Positions 1 to 7,766 of a stretch of DNA of 64,000 nucleotides are shown piece after piece. This stretch comes from Caballeronia humi (GTDB taxonomy: Bacteria > Pseudomonadota > Gammaproteobacteria > Burkholderiales > Burkholderiaceae), in NCBI RefSeq assembly GCF_001544475.1, contig NZ_FCNW02000023.1:1-64000 (forward strand). The letters run 5' to 3'. The notes under the pieces were generated by a model. The model searched no databases and had not been told where the DNA came from. It saw only the letters and a program-made list of their open reading frames with translations. A program made the translations under genes and the position numbers. Within the stretch, counting starts at the first letter, position 1, and each line of letters starts with the position of its first letter.

Positions 1-24
1 GTGAAAGTAGGTAATCGTCAGGCT
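1..24 (+). rRNA. rrf: 5S rRNA, 3' end only
   Basis: The first bases match the conserved 3' end of Burkholderiaceae 5S rRNA, and the final CGTCAGGC would pair with the 5' GCCTGATG of the molecule to close helix I. The rest of the gene, and presumably its rRNA operon, lies left of the window. The exact 3' end is uncertain by a base or two. Confidence 0.85.
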
Positions 25-39
25 CCTCATGCCTCAAAC

Positions 40-68
40 AAAAACCCCACCCCAAAAGTGGGGTTTTT
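40..68 (+). terminator. rho-independent terminator of the rRNA operon
   Basis: A perfect 11-bp stem (AAAAACCCCAC against GTGGGGTTTTT, loop CCCAAAA) ends in a T-run, 15 bases after the 5S rRNA end. This is a textbook intrinsic terminator closing the rRNA operon. Confidence 0.9.
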
Positions 69-179
69 GCGTTTCTATACCTATGCTCGCTTGCTCCACG
101 AGCAGAAGCGACGAATGAAGCTCAGTGTGCCGGGCGAGACACGCCCGGCCGGCGCTGCTATGCGCGTCAGCCGGCGTGC

Positions 180-350
180 GCGCAAAGCAGCATCACGCTG
201 TTCGGCCTGCTCGACGAAGAATTGAACTTCACGTACAACGCCGGCGGCAGCAAGGCGTATCAGATGACGAGCAATGATCTCGTCACGAGCCGCTGGGGCT
301 TGAAGGGCACCGAAGATTTCGGCGCTGTTCAAACCATCAACCGCCTATGA
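180..350 (+). pseudogene. porin (Gram-negative trimeric porin family) N-terminal remnant
   Basis: From the alanine codon at 180 the reading frame gives AQSSITLFGLLDEELNF, then a stretch ending SRWGLKGTEDFG. This is the typical mature N-terminus of Burkholderia OmpC-type porins: a signal-peptidase site, a first beta-strand SSVTLYG, then the SRWGLRGTEDLG strand pair. A whole porin has about 350-390 residues. Here only about 48 codons remain, there is no in-frame ATG or intact signal peptide upstream, and the frame runs into an unrelated sequence and stops at 348-350. The break coincides with the copy of a second sequence that recurs at 992-1043. It is a dead fragment, probably left by recombination beside the rRNA operon. 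Confidence 0.75.
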
Positions 351-375
351 GGACTTCCATGAACGTATCGGCATT
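324..375 (+). repeat. direct repeat, copy A
   Basis: About 52 bases match 992-1043 with roughly six mismatches. The copied segment holds a GAGGA ribosome site, an ATG at 359 and the first codons (MNVS) of the small gene that is intact at 1027. In copy A the frame continues for only 18 codons (stop at 413-415) and is fused behind the porin remnant. Confidence 0.8.
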
Positions 376-430
376 AGAGTTCGGGCATTCCGGCGTCGGC
401 GTTTTAAAGCGATAGACGATCTCGCCGCGC

Positions 431-810
431 GTGATCATTGCTCATCCGATCAAACCGCCTTGTCTCGTGCCTGTATTGGAACTAGTGTCCACGCAAACAT
501 CGGCTGAGACCGTCGAATTCGTGGACAAGCTGATGGCCGGAGTCGGGCGGAGCGTGTGCACGCGTGCAAGGAGATCGAAGGCTTCGATCTCAACCGGCTT
601 CAGTCAGCGCTGCTCCGAGAAGCGTGGGCTTTGCAGCGGGACGGCGTAGCGAGTTGCGAGGACATCGACAAGACCGTGCGGAACGGGCTCGGCTGGCGGT
701 GGTCATTCATGGGGCCGTTCGAGACCATCGACCTGAATGGGCCTGAGAGAGGTGGTCGAAGACCTGGGTGCGCATGTCGAGCCCTTCAGCATGCATCGAG
801 GTATTGACCA
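431..810 (+). pseudogene. 3-hydroxyacyl-CoA dehydrogenase (lambda-crystallin/CryL type), frameshifted remnant
   Basis: Two frames together give a recognisable piece of the enzyme. The first frame, from 431, reads IIAHPIKPPCLVPVLELV, equivalent to the family motif AHPFNPPxLxPLVELV. After about 560 another frame continues with EIEGFDLNRLQSALLREAW, then DGVASCEDIDKTVRNGLG and RWSFMGPFETIDLN, matching the C-terminal domain of NAD-dependent 3-hydroxyacyl-CoA or L-gulonate 3-dehydrogenases. The Rossmann N-terminal half is missing and the end decays. Neither frame alone makes a protein, so this is a pseudogene with at least one frameshift. Confidence 0.75.
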
Positions 811-991
811 TTTCTCGCGGGTTTCTCGAGCGGCCAAGCGCGTGCGATCGTTACTTGGTGGCTAGCGTCGCTATCGCATGCCACGCGCCATCACGTACAG
901 CGTGCGAATACCTTATGTGACGCTTAAGCGCCTGCAAATATACAAAAATTAAAGTGTTCAAGACGGAAACTCATACGCCGTTAGAACGAAT

Positions 992-1043
992 GCAGTTCAA
1001 GCCATCAACCGCGTATGAGGATTTCCATGAACGTATCAGGATT
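992..1043 (+). repeat. direct repeat, copy B
   Basis: Partner of the segment at 324-375. This copy sits at the start of the intact small gene at 1027 and supplies its ribosome site (GAGGA, 1017-1021). Confidence 0.8.
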
Positions 1044-1308
1044 GACCCAAACCCCGACCATGGCCGTGCAGGACACCAGTCCATCGAAGGGCGTCGCGAC
1101 CTCCGCCACGCCCACCGCACCGGCGAGCAATCTCGTGTCACAGGCAAGATCGTCGACCACCGTAACCATCAGTAGCGCGGCACGGCAGGCTCTGGCGGAA
1201 GCTACGGAAACCGCAGCCCAGACGGCCAAGGAAGCCGGAGGCGGCGACCTTCAGGCGCAACACCTGTTGGCGAAGAAGGCGGCGGAGAAAGCGACGTCAT
1301 CGATGTAA
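1027..1308 (+). CDS. small Ala/Thr-rich hypothetical protein (93 aa)
   Basis: An open frame of 93 codons begins MNVSGLTQTPTM and is rich in Ala, Ser and Thr. It has a low-complexity N-terminal half and a more helical C-terminal half (ARQALAEATETAAQTAKEAG, then QHLLAKKAAEKA). The ATG at 1027 is chosen over the in-frame ATG at 1015 because 1015 lies inside the ribosome site GAGGA, six bases before 1027. There is no signal peptide or membrane segment. I recognise no domain. Short proteins of this composition are common as uncharacterised Burkholderia genes. Its first codons and leader are duplicated at 324-375, next to a dead porin fragment, so the locus has been rearranged. Confidence 0.6.
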   Translation: MNVSGLTQTPTMAVQDTSPSKGVATSATPTAPASNLVSQARSSTTVTISSAARQALAEATETAAQTAKEAGGGDLQAQHLLAKKAAEKATSSM

Positions 1309-1865
1309 GGGCAGGCGAACGCAGCGGCCTCGCCCAAGCCATGGATGCGCATCGTCAAGGCAGACGATGCGCACGCGTAGTGACGGCGACCGGCTTGCGA
1401 CGAGGGTGCGATCCGAAAGCGTTTCGTCGGCTACGCTCGCGAACCATCTCTTGCTCCTTCTGGGAAGATCGATATCGCCCTATGATCGAGAAGTGCGTAA
1501 TCCTGAAGTCCTTGGCGACAGGCGCAACGACACGACGTTGCCAATACCGGCTAGTTCTGGCCAGGTCAATTACGTTTCATCGCAATGCGCAGTGGGGCGC
1601 TGGCGTCCCACATAGGCTGGCCCACCGATGAGGGGTGGCAAAGAAAGCGCGGACTTCTGACAATGCCGGCAACAGGCGCCAGTTCTTCCAAGGACCCAAG
1701 CCTTTCAATCAGAAATAAAACGTCACGTCCGGCCAGAAGATGCACTTCGATGAAGGGCGGCCGTAATCAAACGATCCAAGCCTGTCGTAACCGATGCACG
1801 TTCGCCGCCGACGAACCATCGGCATTCGGTCTGACCGGGCGGCCTCTTACAGGAGGGTTTCAGCG
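1309..1865. other. 557-base stretch without a supported gene
   Basis: The open frames here are short, lack ribosome sites and show no recognisable motif. The last bases (AGGAGGG at 1851-1857) are the ribosome site of the protease gene. I see no clear terminator or promoter. Confidence 0.5.
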
Positions 1866-3440
1866 ATGTCCAAACATCCACTCATGGGTAGCGAGCGAGC
1901 GCCGTTTGACGGTGCACAATCCGTCGGCAAAGCCGATCCGGCTGAAAGGCTCGAAGTCACCGTGCTGGTCCGACGTGGTTCGAGCGATGCGCTCAGGACG
2001 CGCGTAAGCAAACTCGTGGCCGGAAACGCATCGGATGGACACATCCAGCGCGAAGACTTCGCGCAGCAATTCGGCGCTGCTCCGAACGACATGAGCGCCG
2101 TCCGGAATTTCGCGAGTCAGCATGGCCTGTCGGTCGTCGAGGAACACGCGGCGCGCCGCACCGTGATTCTCTCGGGCACTGTGGCCCAGTTCAATGACGC
2201 ATTCGACGTCGATCTGCAGCAGTTCGAGCACGCTGGCGGATCGTACCGCGGCCGCACGGGGCCCGTCCATTTGCCGGACGAGTTGAGCGGAGTGGTCGAC
2301 GCCGTGCTCGGACTCGACAATCGTCCGCAGGCGCGACCGCATTTTCGCAGTCGACCGCCACAGGGCAACGTGCATTGGCAATCATCGAGGACGGGCACGA
2401 CGTCCTCTACACCGCTTCAACTCGCTTCGCTGTACGACTTCCCGGCGGGGACCGGCCAGGGTCAGTGCATCGCGATCATCGAACTTGGCGGAGGCTACCG
2501 GCCCGCCGATCTCAAAGCATACTTTTCCAAACTCGGCATCGCTTCGCCGAAGGTGACGACCGTGTCCGTCGATCACGGAAAGAATCACCCAACTGGCGAC
2601 GCGAACGGACCGGACGGCGAGGTGATGCTCGACATCGAGATCGCCGGGGCTATCGCACCTGGCGCGCATATCGCCGTCTATTTCGCGCCCAATACCGACG
2701 CGGGATTTCTCGACGCCGTGACCACCGCGATCCACGACACGATCCGCAAGCCCTCGGTGATTTCGATCAGTTGGGGCGGTCCGGAATCGGCATGGACGGA
2801 GCAGGCGATGACGGCGTTCGACCAGGCCTTCCAGGCGGCTGCGGCGCTAGGGATCACGGTGTGCGTCGCGTCGGGCGACAACGGCTCGGGGGATGGCGTC
2901 AATGACGGCGCGGATCACGTCGATTTTCCTGCCTCGAGTCCTTATGCGCTCGCATGCGGGGGCACCAGCGTGCAGGCGGGCAAGGGCGCCATCGCCAAGG
3001 AGACGGTCTGGAACGATGGCGCGAATGGCGGTGCGAGCGGCGGTGGGGTGAGCAGCTTCTTCGCGCTGCCTGCCTGGCAAGAGGGTCTGCAAGCGGCCCG
3101 AGCCAAGGGCGGGACCGGCGCGTTGCAGATGAGGGGCGTCCCGGATGTCGCGGGAAATGCGGACCCCGCGACGGGATACGACGTGCGCGTCGACGGCAGC
3201 GACATGGTGATCGGAGGAACCAGCGCCGTGGCGCCGTTGTGGGCAGGCCTCGTTGCGCGTATCAATGCCGGCAAGAACAGTCCAGCGGGATATCTCAACC
3301 CGAAGCTCTACAAGACCGCCGCGGGCCTGACGGATATCACGCAAGGCAACAATGGCGACTTTGTCGCGTCGGCCGGATGGGATGCGTGCACGGGTCTGGG
3401 ACGCCCGGACGGGAACAAGCTTGCAGGCACGTTCGGCTGA
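1866..3440 (+). CDS. sedolisin-family serine-carboxyl peptidase (S53, kumamolisin-like)
   Basis: 524 residues. Residues about 27-150 form the pro-kumamolisin activation domain, and 180-520 the peptidase domain. The catalytic set is complete: Glu252 and Asp256 (DGEVMLDIE), oxyanion Asp338 (ASGDNG) and nucleophile Ser453 (GGTSAVAP). Their spacing is nearly that of kumamolisin (4, 82 and 115 residues). The C-terminal Ca-binding region is present (DITQGNNG followed by GWDACTGLG). Such enzymes are acid-active endopeptidases that mature by self-cleavage. The start has an excellent AGGAGGG site 8 bases upstream. No signal peptide is visible at the N-terminus (MSKHPLMGSERAP), so the export route, if any, is unclear. 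It is monocistronic, and the neighbouring sigma/anti-sigma pair converges on it. Confidence 0.92.
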   Translation: MSKHPLMGSERAPFDGAQSVGKADPAERLEVTVLVRRGSSDALRTRVSKLVAGNASDGHIQREDFAQQFGAAPNDMSAVRNFASQHGLSVVEEHAARRTVILSGTVAQFNDAFDVDLQQFEHAGGSYRGRTGPVHLPDELSGVVDAVLGLDNRPQARPHFRSRPPQGNVHWQSSRTGTTSSTPLQLASLYDFPAGTGQGQCIAIIELGGGYRPADLKAYFSKLGIASPKVTTVSVDHGKNHPTGDANGPDGEVMLDIEIAGAIAPGAHIAVYFAPNTDAGFLDAVTTAIHDTIRKPSVISISWGGPESAWTEQAMTAFDQAFQAAAALGITVCVASGDNGSGDGVNDGADHVDFPASSPYALACGGTSVQAGKGAIAKETVWNDGANGGASGGGVSSFFALPAWQEGLQAARAKGGTGALQMRGVPDVAGNADPATGYDVRVDGSDMVIGGTSAVAPLWAGLVARINAGKNSPAGYLNPKLYKTAAGLTDITQGNNGDFVASAGWDACTGLGRPDGNKLAGTFG

Positions 3441-3460
3441 GGCGCCGCTGCGATAAAGCG

Positions 3461-3497
3461 GCATCTGACATCCGCTCGTGCATGGGGTGTCAGATGC
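3461..3497. terminator. inverted repeat between convergent genes, probable bidirectional terminator
   Basis: GCATCTGACA at 3461-3470 pairs perfectly with TGTCAGATGC at 3488-3497. With one wobble the stem reaches 13 bp. It lies 20 bases after the protease stop and between two convergent genes. There is no strong T-run. Confidence 0.5.
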
Positions 3498-3622
3498 GCT
3501 CCTGTCAGTGCGTTCGGCCCTTGGGGGAGGCCCAGCACAGCGCAAGTGTGCCAGCACATCAATCGCGGTCGCTCGTGGAGGTCATTGCAAGCCTCAACGA
3601 TTTCACGAACCTGGACCGTCAG

Positions 3623-4456
3623 TCAGCTACTGCGCGAATCCTCCTCGGGCAGTCTGCCGTAGAGTTGCGAGGTCTTGCCGCTCGCAATGCCCTGCGCCAT
3701 TTTCTGCAGATCGACCGACGTGTCCTTGGCCAGCAGCACGTATGCGAGGCGGTTCGCCCGCCACGTCACCGTCTTCATCTCGCCGACTTGCTGTGAACGC
3801 ACGGGCGCATCGCCCTGGCCGTCCTCGATCACGCAGAGCGCAACGGGATCGCCGCGATCGGGCAGATAAACCATCTGCACGAGCGGTCGGTCATGATAGT
3901 TGAGCCGCTGCACACGCTTGAACTTCAGCCCCGCCTGACGCAGATCCGGCACATTGACAGGCATGCCGTCGCGCTGACGGATATCCGCGAGCACCTGCTC
4001 CGTGCTGAGCTTGTCTTCCCTAATGTTCGCGACCGTGTCACGACCGTACAGCACCTGATAATCCGCGACGCTGCGCACCCACGGATCGACACCCGGCCTG
4101 AACGGATTCGCGCCACTGAGATACCCCGTCAGCACGCCCGAGCAGATTGCGCCGGCGACGAACGCGGCCGCGGCCCATTGCATCGGCCAGCGGCGAATGC
4201 TGCGCTCGCTGCCGCGCTGGCGCGGCGTCGTCACGCTGACGAGCTCCTCGATGCGGCGCGTGAGGCTTTCCGGCACAGGCGGAACCGCTTGCCGCTCGTA
4301 GGCAGCGCGATACGGAAGGCAGGACGCACGCAGCAGCGCCACCTTCGCGGACAGTTCGTCCGAGTGCGCGATCGCGGCTTCGACTTCCGTGCGTTGCTCC
4401 GGCGGAAGCTCGCCGTCGACGTACGACATCAGCAGCGCGTCATCGACATTGATCAT
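3623..4456 (-). CDS. membrane anti-sigma factor
   Basis: 277 residues. The N-terminus (MINVDDALLMSYVDGELPPEQ) has the acidic helical look of an anti-sigma domain (DxLLMxYVDGEL). It lacks the zinc HxxxCxxC motif. One membrane helix lies at about residues 93-114, followed by a periplasmic part of about 160 residues. That part resembles the sensor region of proteins annotated as transmembrane regulator or anti-sigma factor in Burkholderia. The ATG overlaps the TGA of the sigma gene (ATGA), so translation is coupled. It should hold the sigma factor at the membrane until a periplasmic signal arrives. The signal is not evident from the sequence. Confidence 0.85.
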   Translation of the reverse strand: MINVDDALLMSYVDGELPPEQRTEVEAAIAHSDELSAKVALLRASCLPYRAAYERQAVPPVPESLTRRIEELVSVTTPRQRGSERSIRRWPMQWAAAAFVAGAICSGVLTGYLSGANPFRPGVDPWVRSVADYQVLYGRDTVANIREDKLSTEQVLADIRQRDGMPVNVPDLRQAGLKFKRVQRLNYHDRPLVQMVYLPDRGDPVALCVIEDGQGDAPVRSQQVGEMKTVTWRANRLAYVLLAKDTSVDLQKMAQGIASGKTSQLYGRLPEEDSRSS

Positions 4457-4986
4457 ATTGATTCTCCCTTGCGAGCCGCAGGTGAAGACTGCACGCTGAA
4501 TTGCTGGCCGATCGTCAACCGCGCACGCGACAGCCGGCTCATGACGGTGCCGATGGGCACATCGAGCACATCGGCGGCTTCCCGGTAGCTCAGCCCCTCG
4601 ATCGCGACGAGCACCATCACGACGCGCTGCGCGTCCGGCAGCGCTTCGACTGCATTGATCACCTGGCGATGCAGCAAATCTATCTCCGGGTTGTGCGCTG
4701 CGGGATCGGCGAACGATTCGATTTCCTCGTCCTGCCAGTCCATGCTGCCGCGGTTTCGAATGGAGCGGGCGCGGAGTTCGTTCATCCAAGTCGAATGCGC
4801 GATCGAAAAAAGCCAGCTCAGTGTGGACGTGCCCGGCTGCAACTGCGCACGCCGCTCGAGCGCCCGCACGCAAGCGCGCTGCACCAGATCCTCGGCGTCG
4901 TGCTGATTCTGCGTCAGGCGCAACGCGAAGCGCCAGAGCCGCGGCAACAACGTCGGCAGGACGGCAGGCAGGTCGTCGTCGTTCAT
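4453..4986 (-). CDS. ECF-family RNA polymerase sigma factor
   Basis: 177 residues with the two ECF domains. Sigma2 is at about 10-75 (LWRFALRLTQNQHDAEDLVQ, then STLSWLFSIAHSTWMNELR). Sigma4 is at about 105-158 (LPDAQRVVMVLVAIEGLSYREAA with the helix-turn-helix IGTVMSRLSRAR). The ATG at 4986 is chosen because AGGAG lies 8 bases upstream; the upstream in-frame ATG at 5016 has no ribosome site. It is followed, with a 4-base overlap, by its anti-sigma factor. A likely autoregulatory promoter lies at 5024-5048. The same motif faces the T6SS and recurs at the far end of that locus, so this factor is a good candidate for its regulator. Confidence 0.93.
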   Translation of the reverse strand: MNDDDLPAVLPTLLPRLWRFALRLTQNQHDAEDLVQRACVRALERRAQLQPGTSTLSWLFSIAHSTWMNELRARSIRNRGSMDWQDEEIESFADPAAHNPEIDLLHRQVINAVEALPDAQRVVMVLVAIEGLSYREAADVLDVPIGTVMSRLSRARLTIGQQFSVQSSPAARKGESI

Positions 4987-5023
4987 CGGGGCAGCTCCTG
5001 AAATGGGCGCGCTCATAAAACAT

Positions 5024-5048
5024 AACAGCCAGGTCGCGCCTTTATTCC
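5024..5048 (-). promoter_or_regulatory. putative ECF promoter of the sigma/anti-sigma operon
   Basis: On the minus strand GGAATAA (5048-5042), 11 bases, then GGCTGTT (5030-5024): GGAAT-N16-TGTT. It lies about 40 bases upstream of the sigma start. The same two blocks occur at 5072-5097, 30361-30386 and 30410-30435. Confidence 0.65.
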
Positions 5049-5071
5049 AAAGTTTTTTAGAGTTTTTTTGC

Positions 5072-5097
5072 GGAATAAGCGGGCTCGCCCGGCTGTT
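5072..5097 (+). promoter_or_regulatory. putative ECF promoter facing the T6SS operon
   Basis: GGAATAA (5072-5078), 12 bases, GGCTGTT (5091-5097), followed by TTCG. It is divergent from the promoter at 5024-5048 and 23 bases away from it. Downstream are a small ORF at 5155 and hcp at 5552 on the same strand. Confidence 0.65.
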
Positions 5098-5154
5098 TTC
5101 GGGTCACTGGATGCGAAACGAAAGCGACGCAAACGACCAAAAGGGAGAGAGATC

Positions 5155-5382
5155 ATGGAGACCATCCTCGACAAAGCCCGGGAAGCGGGCTTGGTGCTCA
5201 GGCGGATGCCGTGCAACGGACGCGAACCTTTTCAAAGCATAGACGGTCCGGACTCAAGCCTCCAACGATCCATGCGGCTCCGTGGAGCATCCCTTGCGGA
5301 CTGTAAGACGCCCATGCTCCGCACGGAGCGCAAGGAAAGGGGCCGGAGCACGATGCGCCTCATTCCTCGGCCCGGCGCTTGA
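5155..5382 (+). CDS. small hypothetical ORF in the T6SS leader (75 aa)
   Basis: 75 codons beginning METILDKAREAGLVLRRMP, with a good ribosome site (AAGGGAGAGAG) just upstream and a putative ECF promoter 57 bases before the start. The protein is very basic (many Arg and Lys in the second half) and resembles nothing I know. The first part looks like a plausible helix. The second half may be read-through of non-coding leader, so this could be either a leader peptide or a chance frame. Confidence 0.35.
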   Translation: METILDKAREAGLVLRRMPCNGREPFQSIDGPDSSLQRSMRLRGASLADCKTPMLRTERKERGRSTMRLIPRPGA

Positions 5383-5516
5383 ATACCGCCTGAAGCAAGC
5401 CGCTTCCGCGCGGCCCGATTTCATCACCTGTTTCGAAATCCGATTGCTCGGAGGGCGACCTGCGCTCCGGGCAAACGAGCAAACAAGCTTCGCGATCTGA
5501 ATGGCGCGAATCAACT

Positions 5517-5539
5517 GTGCGTCGAGACGCACGCTTTTT
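5517..5539 (+). promoter_or_regulatory. terminator-like hairpin just before the hcp ribosome site
   Basis: GTGCGT (5517-5522), loop CGAG, ACGCAC (5527-5532), then GC and TTTTT. The stem is GC-rich with a tetraloop and a short T-run. It ends next to the hcp ribosome site AGGGAG (5540-5545). It could be an intrinsic terminator of an upstream transcript, an attenuator, or an mRNA 5' stabiliser for hcp. Confidence 0.45.
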
Positions 5540-5551
5540 AGGGAGATTGAC

Positions 5552-6037
5552 ATGGCCGTAGATATGTTTCTCAAGCTGGGCGACATCAAGGGCGAATCAC
5601 TGGCGACAGGCCACACGGAAGAGATCGAGGTCCTGAGCTGGTCGTGGGGCTGTTCGCAGACGGGCACCACGCACAGCGGCACGGGCGGCGGCACGGGCAC
5701 CGCGTCGGTCCAAGATTTGACGATCAGCAAATACGTCGACAAGAGCTCGCCCACCATCTTGCAGTCCTGCTGCCAGGGCACGCACATGGCGGACTCGGTG
5801 CTCACGCTGCGCAAGGCGGGCGGCAAGGAGCCGGTGGAATACCTGAAGCTCACGCTCAAGGAAGTGCTCATCAGCAGCCATTCGGTGAGCTTCAGCGGAG
5901 GCGATCAGGCGGTGGAGAACATCACGCTCAACTTCGCGCAATTCAACATGGAATACCAGCCGCAGGACAACAACGGCGCGAAGAAGGGCGGGGCGGTCAC
6001 CGGCAAATGGAACATCCCGAAGAACGTCGCGGAGTGA
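5552..6037 (+). CDS. hcp: T6SS tube protein Hcp (TssD)
   Basis: 161 residues beginning MAVDMFLKLGDIKGES, the usual start of Hcp1-family proteins. The remainder follows the family (a glycine-rich loop near 50, EYLKLTLKEVLISSHS, and C-terminal NFAQFNMEYQPQ). Hcp hexamers stack to form the inner tube that is fired with VgrG and effectors. The ATG is set by AGGGAG about 6 bases upstream; the longer frame from 5501 has no ribosome site. It is the first structural gene of the T6SS operon and is separated by 51 bases from tssA. A terminator-like hairpin directly precedes it, which may allow hcp levels to be set separately. Confidence 0.95.
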   Translation: MAVDMFLKLGDIKGESLATGHTEEIEVLSWSWGCSQTGTTHSGTGGGTGTASVQDLTISKYVDKSSPTILQSCCQGTHMADSVLTLRKAGGKEPVEYLKLTLKEVLISSHSVSFSGGDQAVENITLNFAQFNMEYQPQDNNGAKKGGAVTGKWNIPKNVAE

Positions 6038-6088
6038 GCGACGCATCCGACGAACCCGAGCCCTTGATAACGACCTGCGGACATCGCC

Positions 6089-7129
6089 ATGAATCGAGCC
6101 GACATCGCCCACTGGCTGACCAGCATCACGCCGGAACTGCCATGCGGAGAAGACGAGGAGTACAGCGCCGAGTTCCGCGCGCTCGAGGAGGCGGTAGCGG
6201 GCAAGCCCGATGCGCAGTACGGCGGCACCGTGATCGCCGCGACGCCGCCCGACTGGGCGCTCGCGCAATCGATCTCGATGACGCTTCTCGCGCGAAGCCG
6301 CGATCTGCGGGTGGCCGTGCATTACACGCGAGCCAGCCTGATTCGCGAGGGGTACAGCGGGCTTGAAAGCGGCCTCGCGCTGCTGGAAGGGCTCGTCGAG
6401 ATGCATTGGGACAGCGTTCACCCGCAACTCGATGAAAACGACGGGGACGACCCGACCGCGCGCGTCAACGCGCTTTCGGGGCTCGTCGACGGATGCGGCC
6501 TGCCGGGCGATCTGCGCGACGTGCCGTTCGTCGCGCCGCGCGGCCAGCGCGGCTACGCACTGCGCGACATCGAGGTGCTCGCGGGCGAGGCGCCGCCGTC
6601 TGACGGCGCCGACCTGCCGACGCTCGCAGGCATCGACGCCGCGTTCGCGCAATCGGGCGCCGCCGACGCCGAAGCGACGCGCGCCGCGTTGCATGCATCG
6701 ATCGCGTCGGCGGCACGAATCGAGGCACTTCTGACCGAACGCGTCGGCCCGGCGCGCGCGCTCGACTTCGGGCCGCTCGCACGGATGCTCGTGCGCATCG
6801 CCGAATTCGTCGAAGCGCGCGTGGCGGCATGGGGAGGAATGGGGAGCGGGCAGGTCAGTGCGAATGAAGAGGACGCAGTCACCGGTTCGGCGACGCATCG
6901 CGCCGCCATTCCCGGTACTGCAAGCCCGGCACGGATAGCGAGCGCGCGGGACGTAACCGACGCGCTCGACACGATCTGCGCGTACTACGCCGAGCATGAA
7001 CCGTCGAGCCCGCTGCCGGTGTTGCTGCAGCGCGCGCGGCGGCTGGTCGGCAAGAGTTTCATCGAAATCATCGAAGACGTGGCGCCCGACGGCGCCGGTC
7101 AATTCAGGCATCTGGGCGGCGTCGAGTAG
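6089..7129 (+). CDS. tssA: T6SS protein TssA
   Basis: 346 residues with an ImpA-type N-terminal domain at about 8-130, including PCGEDEEYSAEFRALEEA and the helical GYSGLESGLALLEGLVEMHWDSVHP. This is diagnostic of TssA. The C-terminal half is Ala-rich and less conserved, ending with the VLLQRARRLVGKSFIEIIEDV helix seen in this class. TssA primes and caps the growing sheath and tube and contacts the baseplate. The order hcp-tssA-tssB-tssC matches a compact Burkholderia-type locus. Confidence 0.93.
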   Translation: MNRADIAHWLTSITPELPCGEDEEYSAEFRALEEAVAGKPDAQYGGTVIAATPPDWALAQSISMTLLARSRDLRVAVHYTRASLIREGYSGLESGLALLEGLVEMHWDSVHPQLDENDGDDPTARVNALSGLVDGCGLPGDLRDVPFVAPRGQRGYALRDIEVLAGEAPPSDGADLPTLAGIDAAFAQSGAADAEATRAALHASIASAARIEALLTERVGPARALDFGPLARMLVRIAEFVEARVAAWGGMGSGQVSANEEDAVTGSATHRAAIPGTASPARIASARDVTDALDTICAYYAEHEPSSPLPVLLQRARRLVGKSFIEIIEDVAPDGAGQFRHLGGVE

Positions 7130-7222
7130 GGCGATGCACGGAGCATCCGGGTCGATACAGCGGCCCATTGACATGGGATCAGGGCAAGGCCGAGCGGCCA
7201 GCTCCGGACCGAAAGGAGAAAC

Positions 7223-7762
7223 ATGATGGCAAAGGAAAGCAGTCAGAAGTTCATCGCGCGCAATCGTGCGCCGCGGGTGCAGATCGAATACGACGTCGAA
7301 GTCTACGGCTCCGAGAAAAAAGTGCATCTGCCCTTCGTGATGGGCGTGCTCGCGGACTTGTCGGGACAGCCGGCCGAGCCGCTCGCCCCTGCGGTCGAGC
7401 GCAAGTTTCTGGAGATCGATGTCGACAACTTCGACGAACGCCTCAAGTCGATCCGCCCGCGCGTCGCGGTGCAGGTGCCGAACACCCTGACGGGCGAAGG
7501 CAACGTGGCGGTCGACCTGACCTTCGAAAGCATGGACGACTTCGCGCCGGCCGCCATCGCCCGCAAGGTGGAGCCGCTCAGGCGCCTGCTCGAAGCGCGC
7601 ACGCAGCTCGCGAACCTCCTCACCTACATGGACGGCAAGAGCGGCGCCGAAGCGCTGATCGCACGCCTGCTCGAAGAGCCGGCGCTCATGCAGGCGCTGT
7701 CGGCGCAACCGCGTCCTCAGGCAGACGCCATCGACAACCAGCCGCCCGCCTCTGGAGCATGA
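7223..7762 (+). CDS. tssB: T6SS sheath small subunit TssB (VipA)
   Basis: 179 residues with the family start MMAKESSQKFIARNRAPRVQIEYDV, then VHLPFVMGVLADLSG and the conserved FLEIDVDNFDERLKSIRPR. It pairs with TssC to form the contractile sheath. An AAAGGAGA site precedes two adjacent ATG codons (7223 and 7226), and either may be used. Four bases separate its stop from tssC. Confidence 0.96.
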   Translation: MMAKESSQKFIARNRAPRVQIEYDVEVYGSEKKVHLPFVMGVLADLSGQPAEPLAPAVERKFLEIDVDNFDERLKSIRPRVAVQVPNTLTGEGNVAVDLTFESMDDFAPAAIARKVEPLRRLLEARTQLANLLTYMDGKSGAEALIARLLEEPALMQALSAQPRPQADAIDNQPPASGA

Positions 7763-7766
7763 CGCG

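Noticed and set aside
1585..2007. 140-codon ORF running into the protease gene
   Set aside because: No motif, and it overlaps the protease start in a different frame; the protease has a strong ribosome site and full domains.
3623..5023. A single 466-codon minus-strand frame covering both sigma and anti-sigma genes
   Set aside because: The upstream part is out of frame with the sigma factor; the real arrangement is two genes with an ATGA overlap, each with clear domains.
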